A stretch of DNA of 64,000 bases from Streptomyces humi (GCF_001005085.2 NZ_LBMU02000023.1:1-64000), one strand, 5' to 3'. Counted from the first letter of the stretch, positions 8,195 through 17,477 are shown. A program made the numbers and translations. Notes: a model not told the origin generated them from the sequence alone.

Positions 8195-9427
8195 TCAGTC
8201 CAGCGGGGTCAGCAGCCCGTCGTCGTCCCGGTAGAAGCTGCCGCTGGTCTGGTCCTCCACCCGGTGCTTGTCGAACCACTGCATGGACATGTGGTGGACG
8301 ACCTTGGCAGGACGTTCCCAGACCATGGAGTGTCCCGCGTCGGCCAGCTCGAACATCAGCTTCTTGGGGCCCGGGATCGCCTCGTACAGGGCCGGCACGG
8401 AGAAGGTCAGAATCGCCGGGAGCGGTGGGCTCGGCGGGGTGTTGGCCGTCCGGTCCATGTCGCCGTAGACGATCATCACGGGCACCCGGTCGCCGAGGAT
8501 GTACTTGCCGGCGGTGTCCTTGAGCGGGACGGTGTGGTTGTTCCAGCCCCACCAGTAGGTGTTCCGGTACCGGAGGACGCCTTCGGCGACGCCCGACGAG
8601 ACGGGCCCCCAGGTGCTGCCCAGGCTGTCGTTGGCCATCATCGCGTCCCACACGATGTCGCCCATGTCGGGTTCCCGCTGGAGCGGGCTGGCCTGCTCCT
8701 TGTCCCAGCCGATCTTGAAGCCGGTCTTGCTGGCGACGTGCATCGGGAAGCCGAACAGGACGGCGGGCGTGGACACGGGCAGGGTGGCGGCCTCCGTCGG
8801 GCGTCCGAAGGGCTTCGTGGCGTTGCCGGACCACCGGCCGTCGGGCGGGAAGATCGGGGCCAGCAGGAAGAGGCTCTTGACGTTCTCGGGGTGCTGGAGG
8901 GTGTATGGGCCCATCACGAGAGCTCCGGCGGACCAGCCGACGAAGTCGATCGGCCCGGTCGTGCCGGTCTGGGCCTTGATGAACTTGACCACCGTGTCGA
9001 GCTCCGCCTGCTCGCTCTCCGAGTTGCCCAGCTGGGATCCGTACGGGGGGACGCACTTGGCGGAGAGCGGGTTGGGTACGAGGACCGACTCCTGCTGGGC
9101 GGGGTTGGCGTTGCAGGGTTGGTCCATCGGCAGCGGTCGCGGTGTCCGCCCGCTGCCCTGTAGGTCCATCAAGAAGACGTCGAAGCCGTGCTGGGCCAGC
9201 TGCTGCGCCCAGCTGTACCGGATGTCGGAGCCGCCGGGACCCGGGATCACGAGGTCGAAGCCCGAGACCGCGGGCACGCTGCGGCCATGGAGCATCAGGA
9301 CGGGCGGTGGCTGGGGCCCGCCGTTCTTCCGGTACTCGCGCACGAACAGCTGTACCGTCTCGCCGGCGTTCACCGGGATCGTCGAGAGATGCGGGACGGC
9401 GTGGTCTTTGACCGTGAGCGCAGCCAT
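8195..9427 (-). CDS. Alpha/beta hydrolase
   Basis: 410 aa with the alpha/beta hydrolase fold: oxyanion segment PPVLMLHG near residue 42, nucleophile elbow GWSAGAL near residue 168, an acid in MIVYGDMD, and a late histidine in ADAGHSMVWERP. No signal peptide is seen, so it should be cytoplasmic. A long insert between strands (about residues 100-150, cysteine-containing) suggests a lid. The ATG has a strong AGGAGG 7 bases upstream. Upstream DNA has unusual G4/C4 blocks (see 9451-9486). The substrate is unknown; esterase or lipase activity is the default guess. Confidence 0.85.
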   Translation of the reverse strand: MAALTVKDHAVPHLSTIPVNAGETVQLFVREYRKNGGPQPPPVLMLHGRSVPAVSGFDLVIPGPGGSDIRYSWAQQLAQHGFDVFLMDLQGSGRTPRPLPMDQPCNANPAQQESVLVPNPLSAKCVPPYGSQLGNSESEQAELDTVVKFIKAQTGTTGPIDFVGWSAGALVMGPYTLQHPENVKSLFLLAPIFPPDGRWSGNATKPFGRPTEAATLPVSTPAVLFGFPMHVASKTGFKIGWDKEQASPLQREPDMGDIVWDAMMANDSLGSTWGPVSSGVAEGVLRYRNTYWWGWNNHTVPLKDTAGKYILGDRVPVMIVYGDMDRTANTPPSPPLPAILTFSVPALYEAIPGPKKLMFELADAGHSMVWERPAKVVHHMSMQWFDKHRVEDQTSGSFYRDDDGLLTPLD

Positions 9428-9450
9428 GACTGTCCTCCTATCCGAAAGAG

Positions 9451-9486
9451 GGGGTAATCCCCATCCCCGAATGGGGACAAATCCCC
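9451..9486. promoter_or_regulatory. Clustered G4/C4 inverted repeats upstream of the hydrolase gene
   Basis: The region 24-60 bases upstream of the hydrolase ATG holds alternating GGGG and CCCC blocks: GGGGTAATCCCC (9451-9462), CCCCAT-N6-ATGGGG (9459-9476) and GGGG-N6-CCCC (9473-9486). Each pair is an inverted repeat and they overlap. This could be an operator for a regulator reading G/C tracts, or a structured leader. No regulator can be named. Confidence 0.4.
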
Positions 9487-9598
9487 GTAAAGTTCAACTC
9501 AATTCCACCGTCCTCCTCCGTTGCGCCCCGCGCAACTCGGCCCCGGACAGCGGTGGTTGAGTCGTCAAGGGCCGACGGCGTACGCCCTTGAACGGGAA

Positions 9599-9638
9599 AC
9601 GGGTGTGGCCCGAGCCGTACGGCTCGGGCCACACCCGT
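9599..9638. terminator. Perfect 40-bp palindrome, terminator of psd-pssA
   Basis: Positions 9599-9638 form a perfect palindrome (arms ACGGGTGTGGCCCGAGCC..., centre GTAC), 15 bases beyond the pssA stop at 9654. Read on the minus strand the hairpin is followed by TTCCCGTTC. Position and strength support a rho-independent terminator for the phospholipid operon; it is symmetric and could also stop transcription from the other side. Confidence 0.8.
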
Positions 9639-9653
9639 CGGTCGTGCGGGGCG

Positions 9654-10514
9654 TCAGGGCAGCTGGGTCGCCCGCGCCTCGCGCCGGTTGTCGCGGAAGT
9701 TGTTCACCCGGCGTGCCGTGGCGAACAACGGGATCACCGCACCCGTCACCAGCTGGAGCGCGCAGCCGGTCTGGAGGAGCAGCTGGCCGCCCGGGGCGTC
9801 GAACGCCCAGGCCGCCAGGAGGCCCACCCCGAGCACGATCCAGGACAGCATCGCGACCGCGAGGCGGCCCCGCGGCTTCGGGTACTCGACCCGGCTCACC
9901 ATCAGCCACGCCGTGCCGAGGATCGCGAGCAGAGTCGCGAAGAACGGCAGTTCCAGGAGCACGATCGAGACGACCGTCAGCGCGCCGAACGGCGACGGCA
10001 TGCCCTGGAACATGCCGTTGGGCGGTGTCACGCACGAGAAGCGCGCGAGTCTCAGCACCACGGCCAGCAGCACCACGACCGCTCCGACCGCGGCCACCTT
10101 CTGGTACGCGTCGTCCGCCACCATGCCGTAGACGAGGACGAAGTACGCCGGGGCCAGGCCGAAGCTGATCAGGTCCGAGAGGTTGTCCAGCTCGGCGCCC
10201 ATGGGGGAGGACCGCAGCTTGCGCGCCACCAGGCCGTCGAACAGGTCGAAGATCGCCGCGCAGAGCATCAGGATGACCGCGGTGGCGGCGCTGTGCCGCG
10301 CCATGCCCGCCGACTGGTCGTCCCCGGTGAGGTGCGGGATCAGGATGCCGGTGGTGGTGAAGTACACCGCCATGAAGCCGCACGTGGCGTTGCCGAGGGT
10401 GAGGGTGTCCGCTATCGAGAGGCGGAGAGAGAGTGGCATCTCCTCCTCGTCGTCGCCGATCTCGTCGGCTTCGGGCACCCAGCCCGCCTGGGTCTCAGGA
10501 TCAATCACGGTCAA
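9654..10514 (-). CDS. pssA: CDP-diacylglycerol--serine O-phosphatidyltransferase
   Basis: 286 aa integral membrane enzyme that makes phosphatidylserine from CDP-diacylglycerol and serine. The CDP-alcohol phosphotransferase signature is present: D...DG-A-R...G...D, here FDLFDGLVARKL followed by GAELDNLSDLISFG. It has about eight hydrophobic segments. The TTG start at 10514 overlaps the psd end by 14 bases; a GTG at 10508 is an alternative. The pair psd-pssA forms the phosphatidylethanolamine route and is co-transcribed, ending at the 9599 palindrome. Confidence 0.93.
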   Translation of the reverse strand: MTVIDPETQAGWVPEADEIGDDEEEMPLSLRLSIADTLTLGNATCGFMAVYFTTTGILIPHLTGDDQSAGMARHSAATAVILMLCAAIFDLFDGLVARKLRSSPMGAELDNLSDLISFGLAPAYFVLVYGMVADDAYQKVAAVGAVVVLLAVVLRLARFSCVTPPNGMFQGMPSPFGALTVVSIVLLELPFFATLLAILGTAWLMVSRVEYPKPRGRLAVAMLSWIVLGVGLLAAWAFDAPGGQLLLQTGCALQLVTGAVIPLFATARRVNNFRDNRREARATQLP

Positions 10515-11157
10515 TGCGAGTCACCCCAGCCACGGTCTTCTGGCCGACCTCGACCGCGACCTCCACGCCCTCGGGCAGGTAGATGTCGACGCGCGAGCCG
10601 AAGCGGATCAGACCGATGCGGTCGCCCTGCTCGACCTTCGTGCCCTGCGGGACGTAGGGCACGATACGGCGGGCCACCGCGCCGGCGATCTGGATCATCT
10701 CGATGTCGCCGAGTTCGGTGTCGAAATGCCAGACTACGCGCTCGTTGTTCTCGCTCTCCTTGTTGAAGGCGGGAACGAAGCCACCGGGGATGTGCTCCAC
10801 CGACGTCACCTCGCCCGACAGGGGCGCGCGGTTGACGTGGACGTTGAGCGGGCTCATGAAGATCGCGACGCGGGTGCGGCCGTCCTTCCACGGCATGATG
10901 CTCTGCACCACACCGTCGGCGGGCGAGATGACGCGGCCCTGGGCGATCTCACGCTCGGGGTCGCGGAAGAACCACAGCATGCCCGCCGCGAGTGCGGTGG
11001 CGGGCACGGCGACGGCCTTCGCGGCACCGGAGCGACGGGCACGAAGGAGGCTGACGGCTGCGGTGGCGACGGTCGGGAGAAGCCACGGCGATGCTCCGCG
11101 CGCGAGGCGTACGCCGGCCAGGCTGTCTCGATGTGCAGAGGTTTGGCTGTGGGGCAT
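10501..11157 (-). CDS. psd: Phosphatidylserine decarboxylase proenzyme
   Basis: 218 aa, the short archaeal/actinobacterial type. It decarboxylates phosphatidylserine to phosphatidylethanolamine. The pyruvoyl self-cleavage site is the Gly-Ser in RFGSRVD near the C-terminus. Other family marks are WFFRDPER, SPADGVVQ, FMSPLNVHVNRAP and the N-terminal hydrophobic segment (WLLPTVATAAVSLL). The ATG at 11157 (MPHSQTS) is chosen because the in-frame extension to 11235 has no conserved residues. The downstream pssA overlaps it. Confidence 0.93.
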   Translation of the reverse strand: MPHSQTSAHRDSLAGVRLARGASPWLLPTVATAAVSLLRARRSGAAKAVAVPATALAAGMLWFFRDPEREIAQGRVISPADGVVQSIMPWKDGRTRVAIFMSPLNVHVNRAPLSGEVTSVEHIPGGFVPAFNKESENNERVVWHFDTELGDIEMIQIAGAVARRIVPYVPQGTKVEQGDRIGLIRFGSRVDIYLPEGVEVAVEVGQKTVAGVTRIDRD

Positions 11158-11279
11158 GGATGACCTTCGTAGCGGATGATGCCGCGCGGGAATCGGGGAC
11201 GGCGGCTTTCCGGGATCGTACCGGTCGGGGGCCACAACTGGGCAAGCCAGGAAGCCGAGTCGGCGGCCGAAGACCGTTG

Positions 11280-11316
11280 ACGGGGTGTGATCTTCTTCTC
11301 GAAGAAAACACCCCGT
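11280..11316 (-). terminator. Terminator of the ethylmalonyl-CoA operon
   Basis: Outer stem ACGGGGTGT (11280-11288) with ACACCCCGT (11308-11316), inner stem TTCTTC (11293-11298) with GAAGAA (11301-11306). It starts 11 bases past the mcd stop and 122 bases ahead of psd. It fits a terminator for the ccr-to-mcd operon on the minus strand. No long T run follows. Confidence 0.7.
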
Positions 11317-11326
11317 ACCGGGACAA

Positions 11327-12532
11327 TCAGCCCTGGAATCGATACTCTTCGAGCAACCTCCGCCCGATGATCATTTTCTGGATCTCGGCGGTGCCTTCGC
11401 CGATCAGCAGCATCGGCGCCTCACGGTAGAGACGTTCGATCTCGTACTCCTTGGAGAAGCCGTAGCCGCCGTGGATCCGGAAGGCATCTTCCACGACCTC
11501 CTTGCAGTACTCGGAGGCGAGGTACTTCGCCATTCCTGCCTCAAGGTCGTTTCGTTCCCCGGAGTCCTTTTTGCGTGCGGCGTTGACCATCATGGCATGC
11601 GCGGCCTCGACCTTGGTAGCCATCTCCGCCAGCTTGAACTGGATGGCCTGGTGCTGGGCGATCGCCTTGCCGAAAGTGTGACGCTGCTGGGCGTACTGGA
11701 CACCGAGCTCGAAAGCGCGCTGGGCGACACCGCAGCCGCGAGCCGCCACGTTGACCCGGCCGACCTCGACTCCGTCCATCATTTGGTAAAAACCTCGGCC
11801 GGTGACCCCGCCGAGCACCCGATCGGCCGGGATCCGCAGCCCGTCCATGATCAGCTCGGTGGTGTCGACGCCCTTGTAGCCCATCTTGTCGATCTTGCCC
11901 GGGATGGTGAGGCCGGGGCGGACCTCGCCGAAACCGGGCTCCTTCTCGACCAGGAAGGTCGTCATCGACTTGTGGGGCGCCGTACCCTCGGGGTGTCCTT
12001 CGTCACTCCGGACCAGGACGGCCACCAGGGACGAGGTGCCGCCGTTCGTCAGCCACATCTTCTGGCCGTTCAGGACGTACTCGTCGCCGTCCTTCACCGC
12101 CTTGGAGGTGATCGCCGACACGTCCGAGCCGAGGCCCGGCTCCGACATCGAGAACGCGCCCCGGATGTCGCCGGCCGCCATCCGCGGCAGGAAGTGCTCC
12201 TTCTGCTCCCGCGTGCCGTGCTGCTTGAGCATGTACGCCACGATGAAGTGCGTGTTGATGATCCCGGAGACGGACATCCAGCCACGGGCGATCTCCTCGA
12301 CGCACAGCGCGTACGTCAGGAGGGACTCGCCCAGGCCGCCGTACTCCTCGGGGATCATCAGGCCGAACAGGCCGAGCTCCTTGAGGCCGTCGACGATCTG
12401 CTGCGGGTACTCGTCGCGGTGCTCCAGCTCGGTGGCGACCGGAATGATCTCCTTGTCCACGAAGTCGCGGACCGTGGAGAGGATCTCCTGCTGGACGTCG
12501 GTCAGACCGGCGGTCTGGGCGAGACGGGCCAT
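11327..12532 (-). CDS. mcd: Acyl-CoA dehydrogenase, probable (2S)-methylsuccinyl-CoA dehydrogenase
   Basis: 401 aa FAD enzyme of the acyl-CoA dehydrogenase family. The catalytic glutamate is in LIGEGTAEIQ near the C-terminus; FAD/substrate marks include FSMSEPGLGSD, MWLTNGG and RIHGGYGFSKEYEIERLYRE. As the last gene of the ccr-ecm-mcl-mch-mcd operon it should oxidise methylsuccinyl-CoA to mesaconyl-CoA. It is shorter than the alphaproteobacterial Mcd (about 550 aa, from memory), with no N-terminal extra domain. Three bases separate it from mch upstream. The function rests on context plus family; a generic branched acyl-CoA substrate cannot be excluded. Confidence 0.85.
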   Translation of the reverse strand: MARLAQTAGLTDVQQEILSTVRDFVDKEIIPVATELEHRDEYPQQIVDGLKELGLFGLMIPEEYGGLGESLLTYALCVEEIARGWMSVSGIINTHFIVAYMLKQHGTREQKEHFLPRMAAGDIRGAFSMSEPGLGSDVSAITSKAVKDGDEYVLNGQKMWLTNGGTSSLVAVLVRSDEGHPEGTAPHKSMTTFLVEKEPGFGEVRPGLTIPGKIDKMGYKGVDTTELIMDGLRIPADRVLGGVTGRGFYQMMDGVEVGRVNVAARGCGVAQRAFELGVQYAQQRHTFGKAIAQHQAIQFKLAEMATKVEAAHAMMVNAARKKDSGERNDLEAGMAKYLASEYCKEVVEDAFRIHGGYGFSKEYEIERLYREAPMLLIGEGTAEIQKMIIGRRLLEEYRFQG

Positions 12533-12535
12533 CGC

Positions 12536-13048
12536 TTACTTCCCCTGTTCCTTCAGCTCGGGGCGGCCCGGCTGCTCGCCGCCGCGCTCCTTGATGTACG
12601 TCTCGGTCGGCACCATCACCTTGCGGCGGAACACGCACACCAGCGTGCCGTCCTGCTTGTAGCCCTTGGTCTCGACGTAGACGATCCCGCGGTCGTCCTT
12701 CGACCTGGACGGCCACTTGTCGAGCACGGTCGTCTGACCGTAGATCGTGTCGCCGTGGAAGGTCGGCGCCACGTGCTTCAGCGACTCGATCTCCAGGTTG
12801 GCGATCGCCTTGCCCGAGACGTCCGGCACGGACATGCCGAGCAGCAGCGAGTAGATGTAGTTCCCGACCACCACGTTCTTGCCGAAGTCCGTCGTCTTCT
12901 CGGCGTAGTTCGTGTCCATGTGGAGCGGGTGGTGGTTCATGGTGAGGAGACAGAACAGGTGGTCGTCGTACTCCGTGACGGTCTTCCCGGGCCAGTGCTT
13001 GTACGTCGCACCGACCTCGAACTCCTCGTACGTGCGTCCGAACTGCAT
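12536..13048 (-). CDS. mch: MaoC-like dehydratase, probable mesaconyl-CoA hydratase
   Basis: 170 aa single hot-dog domain. The hydratase motif is MNHHPLHMDTNYA (residues about 36-48), a variant of the MaoC D-x5-H signature. In the pathway it hydrates mesaconyl-CoA to beta-methylmalyl-CoA. It is half the size of the Rhodobacter-type enzyme, which has two hot-dog modules, so a homodimer is expected. Start ATG at 13048 (MQFGRTYEEFEVG). It lies 15 bases after mcl and 3 bases before mcd. Confidence 0.88.
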   Translation of the reverse strand: MQFGRTYEEFEVGATYKHWPGKTVTEYDDHLFCLLTMNHHPLHMDTNYAEKTTDFGKNVVVGNYIYSLLLGMSVPDVSGKAIANLEIESLKHVAPTFHGDTIYGQTTVLDKWPSRSKDDRGIVYVETKGYKQDGTLVCVFRRKVMVPTETYIKERGGEQPGRPELKEQGK

Positions 13049-13063
13049 CGCGCTCAGGGCTCC

Positions 13064-14026
13064 TTAGTCGACGGGGGTCTCGAACTTCGAGGTGCGCTGC
13101 ATGCCGGCCGCCCGGCCCTTGCCGGAGATGACCAGGGCCATCTTCCGGCTGGCCTCGTCGATCATCTCGTCGCCGAGCATCGCGGAGCCCTTCTTGCCGC
13201 CCGCCTCGGACGTGTAGTAGTCGTACGCGTCCAGGATCAGCTCGGCGTGGTCGTAGTCCTCCTGCGACGGCGAGAAGATCTCGTTGGACGCCTCGACCTG
13301 GCCCGGGTGCAGCACCCACTTGCCGTCGAAACCGAGGGCCGCGGCGCGCCGCGCGACCTCGCGGTAGCCGTCGACGTTGCGGATCTGGAGGTAGGGGCCG
13401 TCGATCGCCTGGAGGTTGTTGGCGCGGGCGGCCATCAGGATCTTCATCAGGATGTAGTGGTAGGCGTCCGCCGGGTAGCCGGGCGGCTGCTCGCCCACGA
13501 CCAGCGACTTCATGTTGATGGACGCCATGAAGTCGGCCGGGCCGAAGATGATCGTCTCGACGCGCGGGGAGGCCGTCGCGATCTCGTTGACGTTGTTCAG
13601 GCCCTGCGCGTTCTCGATCTGCGCCTCGATGCCGATCTTGCCGACCTCGAAGCCCATGGTCTTCTCGATCTGGGTCAGGAGGAGGTCCAGGGCGACCACC
13701 TGCTGGGCCGTCTGCACCTTCGGCAGCATGATGCAGTCGAGGTTCTGGCCGGCGCCCTCGACGACCGTGACGACGTCCCGGTACGTCCACTCGGTCGTCC
13801 AGTCGTTGACCCGCACCACGCGCGTCTTGCCGGTCCAGTCGCCCTCGTTGAGGAACTTCACGATGGTGTGCCGCGCCCCGGGCTTGGCGAGCGGCGCGCA
13901 CGCGTCCTCCAGGTCGAGGAAGACCTGGTCCGCCGGGAGACCCTGTGCCTTCTCCAGGAAGCGCGGGTTCGAACCGGGTACTGCCAGGCACGAGCGCCGC
14001 GGGCGGAGACGGTTGACGGTCGTCAT
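13064..14026 (-). CDS. mcl: HpcH/HpaI-CitE family lyase, probable beta-methylmalyl-CoA/malyl-CoA lyase
   Basis: 320 aa TIM-barrel lyase. It cleaves beta-methylmalyl-CoA to propionyl-CoA and glyoxylate, and malyl-CoA to acetyl-CoA and glyoxylate. Family marks: RSCLAVPGSNPRFLEKA, VFLDLEDACAP (metal-site acidic residues), RVNDW, IMLPKVQT, and the IEAQIENAQGL/GPADFMAS pair carrying the second metal ligands. The start ATG overlaps the ecm stop by 4 bases (ATGA), implying translational coupling. Confidence 0.9.
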   Translation of the reverse strand: MTTVNRLRPRRSCLAVPGSNPRFLEKAQGLPADQVFLDLEDACAPLAKPGARHTIVKFLNEGDWTGKTRVVRVNDWTTEWTYRDVVTVVEGAGQNLDCIMLPKVQTAQQVVALDLLLTQIEKTMGFEVGKIGIEAQIENAQGLNNVNEIATASPRVETIIFGPADFMASINMKSLVVGEQPPGYPADAYHYILMKILMAARANNLQAIDGPYLQIRNVDGYREVARRAAALGFDGKWVLHPGQVEASNEIFSPSQEDYDHAELILDAYDYYTSEAGGKKGSAMLGDEMIDEASRKMALVISGKGRAAGMQRTSKFETPVD

Positions 14027-16071
14027 GCGGGGACCTCCAGGGGGTCGAGCTTGTTCGCTTTCCGGATCTCGTCGACGATGCGGCCGATGATTCCGGTGAT
14101 GTCGAAGTCCTTCGGGGTGAAGACCGCGGCCACTCCGGCTTCCCTGAGCTGCGCGGCATCACCGTTCGGGATGATGCCACCGGCGATCACCGGTATATCT
14201 GTGGCACCGGCCACACGGAGTCGTTCCAGGACGTCCGGGACCAGCTGCGCGTGCGATCCGGAGAGGATCGACAGGCCGACCGCGTGCACGTCCTCGGCGA
14301 GGGCCGCGTCCACGATCTGCTCCGGGGTGAGCCGGATGCCCTGGTAGACCACCTCGAAGCCGGCGTCCCGGGCACGCACGGCGATCTGCTCGGCGCCGTT
14401 GGAGTGCCCGTCGAGACCGGGCTTGCCGACCAGGAAGCGCAGCTTGCCGCTGCCCAGGTCGCGGGCGGTGGCGTCCACCTTCGCGCGCACCTCGGCCAGC
14501 GCCGAGCCGGCTTCCGCCGGGACGGCGACCGGAGCCGACGAGACGCCCGTGGGCGCCCGGAACTCGCCGAACACCTCCCGCAGGGCCCCGGCCCACTCAC
14601 CGGTCGTCACACCCGCGCGGGCGCACTCCAGGGTGGCCTCCATGAGGTTGTCGGTGCCCTTGGCGGCCTCCTTCAGCCGGTCCAGGGCCTTGCAGGGCCG
14701 CGGGTGGTTGAACGGCGGCTGGTAGCGGGTGTCCCGCCAGTGCCCGAGCGCCGCCACGACTCTCGCCTCGACGGCCGGGTCGACGGTCTGGATCGCGGTG
14801 TCCAGGTCGGCGGTGAGGGGGTTCGGCTCGGTCGTCTCGAAGATGTTGACGCCGACGATCTTCTCCTGCCCGGACTCGATCCGGGCGCGCCGCTCGGCGT
14901 GCGAGGAGACCAGCTGTGACTTCAGGTAGCCGGACTCGACGGCGGCCATCGCACCGCCCATCTCCTGGATCCGGTCGATCTCCGCGAGGGAGTCCGCGAC
15001 CAGCTGGGCGACCTTCTTCTCGATGACGTGCGAGCCCTCGAAGATGTCCTCGTACTCCAGCAGGTCGCTCTCGTGGGCGAGCACCTGCTGGATCCGCAGC
15101 GACCACTGCTGGTCCCAGGGCGTCGGCAGGCCGAGCGCCTCGTTCCAGGCCGGGAGCTGCACGGCACGCGCGCGGGCGTCCTTCGACAGCGTCACGGCCA
15201 GCATCTCCAGGACGATCCGCTGGACGTTGTTCTCCGGCTGCGCCTCGGTCAGCCCGAGGGAGTTGACCTGGACGCCGTACCGGAACCGGCGCTGCTTGGC
15301 GTCCTCGATGCCGTACCGGTCGCGGGTGATCCGGTCCCAGATGCGGCCGAACGCGCGCATCTTGCACATCTCCTCGACGAACCGGACGCCCGCGTTCACG
15401 AAGAAGGAGATCCTGGCGACGACATCGCCCATGCGCTCCTGCGGGACCTGACCGCTGTCGCGCACCGCGTCCAGCACGGCGATGGCGGTGGACATCGCGT
15501 ACGCGATCTCCTGGACCGGTGTGGCGCCCGCCTCCTGTAGGTGGTAGCTACAGATGTTGATCGGGTTCCACTTCGGCATGTGGGAGACCGTGTACGCGAT
15601 CATGTCCGTCGTCAGGCGGAGACTCGGCCCCGGCGGGAAGACGTGCGTCCCCCGGGACAGGTACTCCTTGACGATGTCGTTCTGGGTCGTGCCCTGGAGC
15701 CTGGTGATGTCCGCGCCCTGCTCCTCGGCGACGACCTGGTAGAGCGCCAGCAGCCACATGGCGGTGGCGTTGATCGTCATCGAGGTGTTCATCTGCTCCA
15801 GGGGGATGTCCTGGAACAGCCGGCGCATGTCACCGAGGTGCGAGACGGGCACGCCCACCCGGCCGACCTCGCCGCGCGCGAGGATGTGGTCGGGGTCGTA
15901 GCCGGTCTGCGTCGGCAGGTCGAACGCCACCGACAGACCCGTCTGTCCCTTGGCGAGGTTGCGCCGGTACAGCTCGTTGGACGCCTCGGCCGTGGAGTGC
16001 CCGGCGTACGTGCGCATGAGCCACGGCCGGTCCTTCGCACGCGCCCCGTCGGCGATCTGACGCTCAGTCAT
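14023..16071 (-). CDS. ecm: Ethylmalonyl-CoA mutase (MeaA-like), B12-dependent
   Basis: 682 aa. The N-terminal TIM barrel binds the acyl-CoA (for example [27 protein letters not shown] region, [11 protein letters not shown]). The C-terminal Rossmann domain binds adenosylcobalamin with the DGHSNG form of the DxHxxG motif (about residue 567), followed by GLSILSGSH and AGGIIPNGD. It rearranges (2R)-ethylmalonyl-CoA to methylsuccinyl-CoA. Large and small parts are in one chain, unlike heterodimeric methylmalonyl-CoA mutase. It sits 17 bases after ccr and overlaps mcl. Confidence 0.92.
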   Translation of the reverse strand: MTERQIADGARAKDRPWLMRTYAGHSTAEASNELYRRNLAKGQTGLSVAFDLPTQTGYDPDHILARGEVGRVGVPVSHLGDMRRLFQDIPLEQMNTSMTINATAMWLLALYQVVAEEQGADITRLQGTTQNDIVKEYLSRGTHVFPPGPSLRLTTDMIAYTVSHMPKWNPINICSYHLQEAGATPVQEIAYAMSTAIAVLDAVRDSGQVPQERMGDVVARISFFVNAGVRFVEEMCKMRAFGRIWDRITRDRYGIEDAKQRRFRYGVQVNSLGLTEAQPENNVQRIVLEMLAVTLSKDARARAVQLPAWNEALGLPTPWDQQWSLRIQQVLAHESDLLEYEDIFEGSHVIEKKVAQLVADSLAEIDRIQEMGGAMAAVESGYLKSQLVSSHAERRARIESGQEKIVGVNIFETTEPNPLTADLDTAIQTVDPAVEARVVAALGHWRDTRYQPPFNHPRPCKALDRLKEAAKGTDNLMEATLECARAGVTTGEWAGALREVFGEFRAPTGVSSAPVAVPAEAGSALAEVRAKVDATARDLGSGKLRFLVGKPGLDGHSNGAEQIAVRARDAGFEVVYQGIRLTPEQIVDAALAEDVHAVGLSILSGSHAQLVPDVLERLRVAGATDIPVIAGGIIPNGDAAQLREAGVAAVFTPKDFDITGIIGRIVDEIRKANKLDPLEVPA

Positions 16072-16088
16072 CTATGACCTCGGGTGTC

Positions 16089-17432
16089 TCAGATGTTGCG
16101 GAAGCGGTTGATGGCGTCGAGGTGCTTGGCGCGCATCTCCTCGTCACGCACGCCGAGGCCCTCCTCGGGGGCGAGGCACAGCACGCCGACCTTGCCCTGG
16201 TGGAGGTTGCGGTGCACGTCGTACGCGGCCTGCCCGGTCTCCTCCAGGGAGTAGGTCTTCGACAGCGTCGGGTGGATCTTGCCCTTCGCGATGAGCCGGT
16301 TGGCCTCCCAGGCCTCGCGGTAGTTGGCGAAGTGCGAGCCGATGATCCGCTTCAGGGACATCCACAGGTAGCGGTTGTCGTACTCGTGCATGTAGCCGGA
16401 GGTCGAGGCGCAGGTGGTGATCGTGCCGCCCTTGCGGGTGACGAACACGCTCGCGCCGAAGGTCTCGCGGCCGGGGTGCTCGAAGACGATGTCGATGTCC
16501 TCGCCGCCGGTGAGCTCGCGGATGCGCTTGCCGAAGCGCTTCCACTCGCGCGGGTCCTGCTCCTGCTCGTTCTTCCAGAACTTGTAGTCCTCGGCGTTGC
16601 GGTCGATGATCGCCTCGGCGCCCATCGCGCGGCAGATGTCGGCCTTCTGCGGCGAGGAGACGACACAGATGGGGTTGGCGCCGCCGGCCAGCGCGAACTG
16701 CGTGGCGTACGAGCCGAGGCCGCCGCTCGCGCCCCAGATGAGCACGTTGTCGCCCTGCTTCATGCCGGCGCCGTTGCGGGAGACCAGCTGCCGGTAGGCG
16801 GTGGAGTTGACCAGGCCCGGGGCGGCGGCCTCCTCCCAGCTGAGGTGGTCCGGCTTCGGCATCAGCTGGTTGGACTTGACGAGCGCGACCTCGGCGAGTC
16901 CCCCGAAGTTGGTCTCGAAGCCCCAGATGCGCTGCTCGGGGTCGAGCATCGTGTCGTTGTGCCCGTCGCTGGACTCCAGCTCCACGCTGAGGCAGTGCGC
17001 GACGACCTCGTCACCGGGCTTCCAGGCGTTGACGCCGGGACCGGTGCGCAGGACCACGCCCGCGAGGTCGGAGCCGATGATGTGGTACGGCAGGTCGTGC
17101 CGCTTGGTCAGCTCGCTGAGCCGGCCGTAGCGCTCCAGGAAACCGAAGGTCGACAGCGGCTCGAAGATCGAGGTCCACACCGAGTTGTAGTTGACGCTCG
17201 ACGCCATGACGGCGACCAGGGCCTCGCCCGGGCCCAGCTCGGGCAGGGCCACCTCGTCGAGGTGGATGGACTTGCGGGGGTCCTTGTCGCGGGTCTCCAG
17301 GCCCGCGAACATGTCCGTCTCGTCCTTGTGCACGGTGATCGCGCGGTACGACTCGGGGAGCGGCAGGGCGGCGAAGTCGGCCGGCGTCGAGTCCGGTGAC
17401 TGGATCGCGTCCAGGATGGCCTGAGTGGTCAC
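16089..17432 (-). CDS. ccr: Crotonyl-CoA carboxylase/reductase
   Basis: 447 aa medium-chain dehydrogenase-type enzyme that reduces and carboxylates crotonyl-CoA to (2S)-ethylmalonyl-CoA with NADPH and CO2. Family marks: SSVNYNSVWTSIFEP, GSDLAGVVLRTGPGVN, GDEVVAHC, the NADPH site IWGASGGLGSYATQ, and FEHPGRETFG. The GTG start has GGAGG 9 bases upstream. It is the first gene of the five-gene ethylmalonyl-CoA operon. Upstream are a strong hairpin (17453-17477) and a promoter with a palindrome in its spacer (17635-17663). The product is a polyketide extender unit precursor. Confidence 0.95.
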   Translation of the reverse strand: MTTQAILDAIQSPDSTPADFAALPLPESYRAITVHKDETDMFAGLETRDKDPRKSIHLDEVALPELGPGEALVAVMASSVNYNSVWTSIFEPLSTFGFLERYGRLSELTKRHDLPYHIIGSDLAGVVLRTGPGVNAWKPGDEVVAHCLSVELESSDGHNDTMLDPEQRIWGFETNFGGLAEVALVKSNQLMPKPDHLSWEEAAAPGLVNSTAYRQLVSRNGAGMKQGDNVLIWGASGGLGSYATQFALAGGANPICVVSSPQKADICRAMGAEAIIDRNAEDYKFWKNEQEQDPREWKRFGKRIRELTGGEDIDIVFEHPGRETFGASVFVTRKGGTITTCASTSGYMHEYDNRYLWMSLKRIIGSHFANYREAWEANRLIAKGKIHPTLSKTYSLEETGQAAYDVHRNLHQGKVGVLCLAPEEGLGVRDEEMRAKHLDAINRFRNI

Positions 17433-17452
17433 GGTGTTGCCTCCGGCGGTGT

Positions 17453-17477
17453 GCGCCCCTCCCGGGGGGAGGGGCGC
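17453..17477 (-). promoter_or_regulatory. Leader hairpin just upstream of the ccr ribosome site
   Basis: GCGCCCCTCCC and GGGAGGGGCGC form a perfect 11-bp stem with a 3-base loop, ending 9 bases before the ccr Shine-Dalgarno. No T run follows, so it is not a plain terminator. It could be a translation control or RNA-stability element. Confidence 0.55.

Noticed and set aside
13960..13985. GGGTTCGAACCGGG, similar to a tRNA T-arm
   Set aside because: It is inside the mcl coding sequence and no acceptor or anticodon stem surrounds it.
11471..14347. Very long plus-strand open frame (958 codons) across mcd, mch and mcl
   Set aside because: Antisense shadow of three genes with clear enzyme motifs on the other strand.
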